Below, one piece after another: positions 60,978 through 64,000 of a DNA stretch of 64,000 nucleotides (the first letter of the stretch is position 1; every line of letters begins with the position of its first letter). This DNA is from Enterobacter cancerogenus (GTDB taxonomy: Bacteria; Pseudomonadota; Gammaproteobacteria; Enterobacterales; Enterobacteriaceae), in the NCBI GenBank assembly GCA_000773965.1, contig JRUP01000006.1:1-64000 (forward strand), in the 5' to 3' direction. The notes under the pieces were generated by a model. The model did not search any database and was not told the DNA's origin. It saw only the letters and a program-made list of their open reading frames with translations. The position numbers and the translations under genes were made by a program.

Positions 60978-62150
60978 ATGGCCGAATCCGCAAATAAGAA
61001 CATCAATGTCTTCTGGTTTCTCCCGACGCACGGTGACGGTCGCTATCTCGGCACCACAGAAGGTGGGCGCCCGGTTGATTTAGCTTACTTACAGCAGGTG
61101 GCATTGGCCGCCGACAATCTCGGTTACTACGGTGTGCTGATTCCCACCGGCAAAAGTTGCGAAGACTCATGGCTGGTTGCTTCTGCACTGGCACCCATCA
61201 CTAAACGCCTGCGTTACCTGGTTGCCGTGCGTCCAGGGTTACAGCCGCCGACATTAGCCGCGCGCATGGCTACCACTTTAGATCGCCTTTCTGAAGGACG
61301 CTTGCTGATTAACGTGGTGACCGGCGGTGATCCGGTTGAAAATAAAGGCGACGGCATCTTTCTCAATCACAGTGAACGCTATGAAGTCACCAAAGAGTTT
61401 CTCGATGTGTATAGCCGTTTAATGCGTGGAGAGAAGGTTGACTATGAAGGGCAGCATATTCACGTTGAAGGTGCGGAGGTGTTGTTCCCGCCAGTGCAGG
61501 AAAATGGCCCACCACTCTATTTTGGCGGCTCGTCGGAGGCCGCGATTGATGTTGCTGCTGAGCAAATCGATACCTATCTGACCTGGGGTGAGCCTCCTGA
61601 GCAGGTCGCAGAGAAGCTGGCGGTGGTCCGGGAACGTGCAGCAGCACGCGGGCGCAAACTGGAATACGGCATCCGCCTGCATGTCATCGTGCGTGAAACG
61701 GAACAGGAAGCGAAAGCGGCGGCAGAGAAATTAATCGGACATTTGGATGAAGACACCATCGCGCAGGCGCAGAAGATTTTTGCGCGTATGGACTCTGCAG
61801 GTCAGGCACGGATGAGCGCGCTGCACAAAGGCTCGCGCGATAATCTGTATATTGCGCCAAATTTATGGGCAGGCGTCGGTCTGGTGCGTGGCGGAGCAGG
61901 AACGGCATTAGTCGGTAGTCCTGAGCAGATAGCCGAACGCATACGGGAATATCAGGCGCTGGGTGTGACCAACTTCATCCTGTCGGGATATCCGCATCTG
62001 GAAGAGGCGCATCGTGTGGCAGAATTGCTGCTGCCGCTATTACCGCTGGCAAATGGTCAGCAGCAGCGCGCGCGCACCATTAACACCGGCCCGTTTGGCG
62101 AAACCATTGGTGGCGATAAACGTCCTTCAAAACAGGCGAGCGCCAGCTAA
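60978..62150 (+). CDS. ssuD: FMNH2-dependent alkanesulfonate monooxygenase (SsuD-like)
   Basis: This 390-residue luciferase-fold monooxygenase tracks E. coli SsuD along its length: [110 protein letters not shown]. SsuD splits the C-S bond of alkanesulfonates to sulfite and an aldehyde using reduced FMN from a reductase. The ribosome site AGGA precedes ATG 60978. No ssuE or ssuABC lies in the window. The next gene starts on its stop codon. It could be a paralogue with a different range. Confidence 0.9.
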   Translation: MAESANKNINVFWFLPTHGDGRYLGTTEGGRPVDLAYLQQVALAADNLGYYGVLIPTGKSCEDSWLVASALAPITKRLRYLVAVRPGLQPPTLAARMATTLDRLSEGRLLINVVTGGDPVENKGDGIFLNHSERYEVTKEFLDVYSRLMRGEKVDYEGQHIHVEGAEVLFPPVQENGPPLYFGGSSEAAIDVAAEQIDTYLTWGEPPEQVAEKLAVVRERAAARGRKLEYGIRLHVIVRETEQEAKAAAEKLIGHLDEDTIAQAQKIFARMDSAGQARMSALHKGSRDNLYIAPNLWAGVGLVRGGAGTALVGSPEQIAERIREYQALGVTNFILSGYPHLEEAHRVAELLLPLLPLANGQQQRARTINTGPFGETIGGDKRPSKQASAS

Positions 62151-63571
62151 TGCAGGAGAAGACGATGGCACGACCTCACATCATCATCATAGGTGGCGGG
62201 TTCAGCGGAACGGCGCTGGCGATTCATCTCGCGCGGCAATCGTCCTCTCCATTACTGATTACAGTGGTCGAACCGCGTGAGCAACTCGGCGGTGGTGTAG
62301 CCTACTCAACGCAGGAGTCGGCGCATCGCATCAACGTCCCGGCTTCACGCATGCAACTCAGCGGCGATGAGCAGGGCGCCTTTGACCGCTGGTATCGTCA
62401 GCAGCCTGAGTGTTCACTGGATTCAGTAGCCCATTGTGATGACGGATCAGTCTATCCGCAGCGCGCGATGTTTGGTCGCTACCTGGCAGAGCAGTTTGCC
62501 CTCGCGGCGGAACGGCATCCGCAGATTGAGTTACGGCACGTTCAGGCCAGTGCCATGGCATGGGAAGGGCAGCAGCTGTTACTCAGCAATGGCGAGACAC
62601 TACAGGGCGATGTGCTGGCGTTAGCGATCAGTCACCCACCGCCATCCATGCCTCGCTCGCTGCAGCCCTTTGCCCATCACCCAGCGCTGATTGCCAATCC
62701 ATGGCAAGCCAGCGTGCTGGATGCGATAGATCCTGACGCCGCCGTTGCCATTATCGGAACCGGCCTGAGTATGGCGGATGTGGTTGCCTCATTAGGCACT
62801 CGGCACCATCAGGGCCCGTTAACCGCTTTCTCACGCCGTGGACAGCTCTCACGCGCTAATCTGCAGGGTGAGTGGCCTGAATGGACGTTAGCGCCTCAGA
62901 ACGTCCCCAGCGCGCGTCTGTGGCTGCATCACATCAGGGATGAAGTTGCCCGAGCGGCACAGCAGCAATTACCCTGGCAACGCGTGCTGGACGATGTCCG
63001 TGCGCAGGGCCAAACCATCTGGCAATCATTGCCGCTGCGCGAGCAGCAGCGCTTTGTGCGCCATCTGCGTTCGTGGTGGGATGTGCATCGCTATCGCATC
63101 GCGCCGCAGGTGTCAGCGGAAATCATCAGACGACAGCAGCAGGGGAGTTTGCAGGTGCTGGCAGCCAGACTGGACACCATCACTGCTCAGGGCCCTCAGC
63201 TAGAAATCACGCTGCGCACACGCCAGGGTGAAACGGAAACCCGCCTGCTCGATCATCTGATCGTCACCACCGGACCGGGGCATGATGCGCTGACTCAAAG
63301 TCAGCCGCTGTTGCGTTCGCTGAGTGAACAAGGCCTGATTCGTGGTGACCAGCTTGGCTTTGGCCTCGATGTGGACCTGCAGTCACACGCACTTGACCAG
63401 CGAGGACAGCCTAACGCCCGCCTGCTCGTGGTCGGACCCGCCGCCCGCGCGCGTTTCGGTGAGTTGATGGGCCTGCCACAGGTTGCTGATCACGCTGCTG
63501 CCGTTGCTCAGCAAATTCTCAGAGAACTTCACATCGCTCAAGACGAGCGATGTCCCCCTTACGCTTCTTAA
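62150..63571 (+). CDS. FAD/NAD(P)-binding oxidoreductase (YdhS/HcnB-like N-terminal fold)
   Basis: This 473-residue flavoprotein has a dinucleotide fold at the N-terminus (HIIIIGGGFSGTALAIHLAR, residues 10-29), a Gly-rich GGGVAYSTQESAHRINVPA that fits FAD_NAD(P)-binding_9-type proteins, and a second nucleotide motif AVAIIGTGLSMADVVASLG. It is coupled to ssuD (TAATG overlap). It could supply reduced flavin or act on a pathway intermediate; neither is shown by the sequence. It contains two iteron-like stretches (62255-62269 and 62412-62426). Confidence 0.85.
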   Translation: MQEKTMARPHIIIIGGGFSGTALAIHLARQSSSPLLITVVEPREQLGGGVAYSTQESAHRINVPASRMQLSGDEQGAFDRWYRQQPECSLDSVAHCDDGSVYPQRAMFGRYLAEQFALAAERHPQIELRHVQASAMAWEGQQLLLSNGETLQGDVLALAISHPPPSMPRSLQPFAHHPALIANPWQASVLDAIDPDAAVAIIGTGLSMADVVASLGTRHHQGPLTAFSRRGQLSRANLQGEWPEWTLAPQNVPSARLWLHHIRDEVARAAQQQLPWQRVLDDVRAQGQTIWQSLPLREQQRFVRHLRSWWDVHRYRIAPQVSAEIIRRQQQGSLQVLAARLDTITAQGPQLEITLRTRQGETETRLLDHLIVTTGPGHDALTQSQPLLRSLSEQGLIRGDQLGFGLDVDLQSHALDQRGQPNARLLVVGPAARARFGELMGLPQVADHAAAVAQQILRELHIAQDERCPPYAS

Positions 63572-63646
63572 TCTCTCAAACATCCTAAAAACACACTAAC
63601 GAACGCCGGGTCGTCGCACGATCACGGCCTCGCTATGGAGATTGCT

Positions 63647-64000
63647 ATGCCATCGCAACGTGAAATTCGCCTGAATGCTTTTGATATGAACTGTGTCGGA
63701 CATCAATCACCGGGCCTGTGGGCGCACCCGCGCGACCGTTCCTGGCAATACAAGGATCTGGAATACTGGGTCGATTTGGCGCGATTGCTGGAGCGAGGCA
63801 AATTCGACGGTTTGTTTATCGCCGATGTGTTGGGTATTTACGATGTGCTGAACGGGAACGGCGATGCCGCGATTCGTCAGGCCACGCAAGTGCCAGTGAA
63901 CGACCCGCTTGCCTTGATCACGCCGATGGCGCTGGTGACCGAGCATCTCGGCTTTGGCCTCACTGCATCGCTATCGTTTGAACATCCTTATCCCTTCGCG
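63647..64000 (+). CDS. flavin-dependent monooxygenase (NtaA/SnaA/DszA type), partial
   Basis: ATG 63647, with GGAG six bases upstream, opens a frame that runs off the window (118 codons seen). The start REIRLNAFDMNCVGHQSPGL, then FDGLFIADVLGIYDV and the later ITPMALVTEHLGFGLTASLS, match the N-terminus of long-chain luciferase-like monooxygenases that act on sulfones, nitrilotriacetate or EDTA. In this cluster it likely oxidises an organosulfur compound. It lies 75 bp after the FAD gene in the same direction. Confidence 0.87.
   Translation, partial: MPSQREIRLNAFDMNCVGHQSPGLWAHPRDRSWQYKDLEYWVDLARLLERGKFDGLFIADVLGIYDVLNGNGDAAIRQATQVPVNDPLALITPMALVTEHLGFGLTASLSFEHPYPFA

Noticed and set aside
1-64000. 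tRNA, rRNA and insertion sequences
   Set aside because: I saw no tRNA-like cloverleaf, rRNA segment, transposase or terminal inverted repeats anywhere in the window.

Overview
The window looks like part of a large plasmid (secondary replicon) from an enterobacterium, most likely Erwiniaceae (Pantoea or Erwinia). It carries a RepFIB/Rep_3-type initiator (53434-54363) with an unusually large set of iterons, and a P1-type (type Ia) parA-parB-parS partition locus (56143-58682). It also has a T6SS gene order like that described for Pantoea/Erwinia and a yegTUVW-like cluster. The genus is inferred from gene content, not from a search.

Layout. 1-14385 (minus strand) is the front half of a type VI secretion operon: tssB, tssC, tssK, tssL, an OmpA-domain protein, hcp and clpV. 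An effector/immunity island follows (a HExxH putative metallopeptidase and three small lipoproteins), then vgrG and the start of a phospholipase-D-like effector cut by the window edge. 14749-19007 is a polar amino-acid ABC importer with an M20 amidohydrolase. 19278-23913 holds LysR and AraC regulators, two SDR oxidoreductases and a 43-residue membrane peptide. 24100-30765 is a Fur-box-preceded ferric-hydroxamate locus: TonB receptor, FhuD-like, FhuB-like, a cyclic-peptide exporter interrupted by an in-frame stop, and a DJ-1/PfpI remnant. There is no FhuC-like ATPase. 30829-38168 is an uncharacterised catabolic cluster: a Na+/solute symporter with a small partner, two choline-kinase-like phosphotransferases, a carbamoylase-type hydrolase, a DeoR regulator and an amidase. 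38476-42269 holds CorA, two GNATs, AzlCD and its XRE-cupin regulator. 42266-46903 is a peptide/nickel/opine-type ABC importer with a fused double ATPase. 47095-51405 is a tautomerase and yegWVUT; 51577-52953 is a Sad-like aldehyde dehydrogenase.

Replication and partition. A cluster of seven GATC sites and five 21-22-bp-phased iterons sits upstream of repA. At least 27 more iteron copies are scattered over 1.6 kb downstream, interrupted by 24 tandem heptanucleotides. parAB has its own promoter with an inverted repeat over the -10 region. Two tandem P1-like parS sites follow parB. A third parS-like half-site lies 35 kb away at 23150-23169, and an exact 15-bp iteron lies inside yegV.

58770-64000 is a sulfonate/sulfone sulfur-scavenging cluster. 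A sigma-54 activator whose C-terminus is an SsuA-like sulfonate-binding domain is transcribed away from a sigma-54 (-24/-12) promoter with two upstream inverted repeats. That promoter drives an SsuD-like monooxygenase, an FAD/NAD(P)-binding protein and a second flavin monooxygenase that runs off the window. Coordinates, motifs and reading frames were read from the sequence; family names come from recognition, without database searches.
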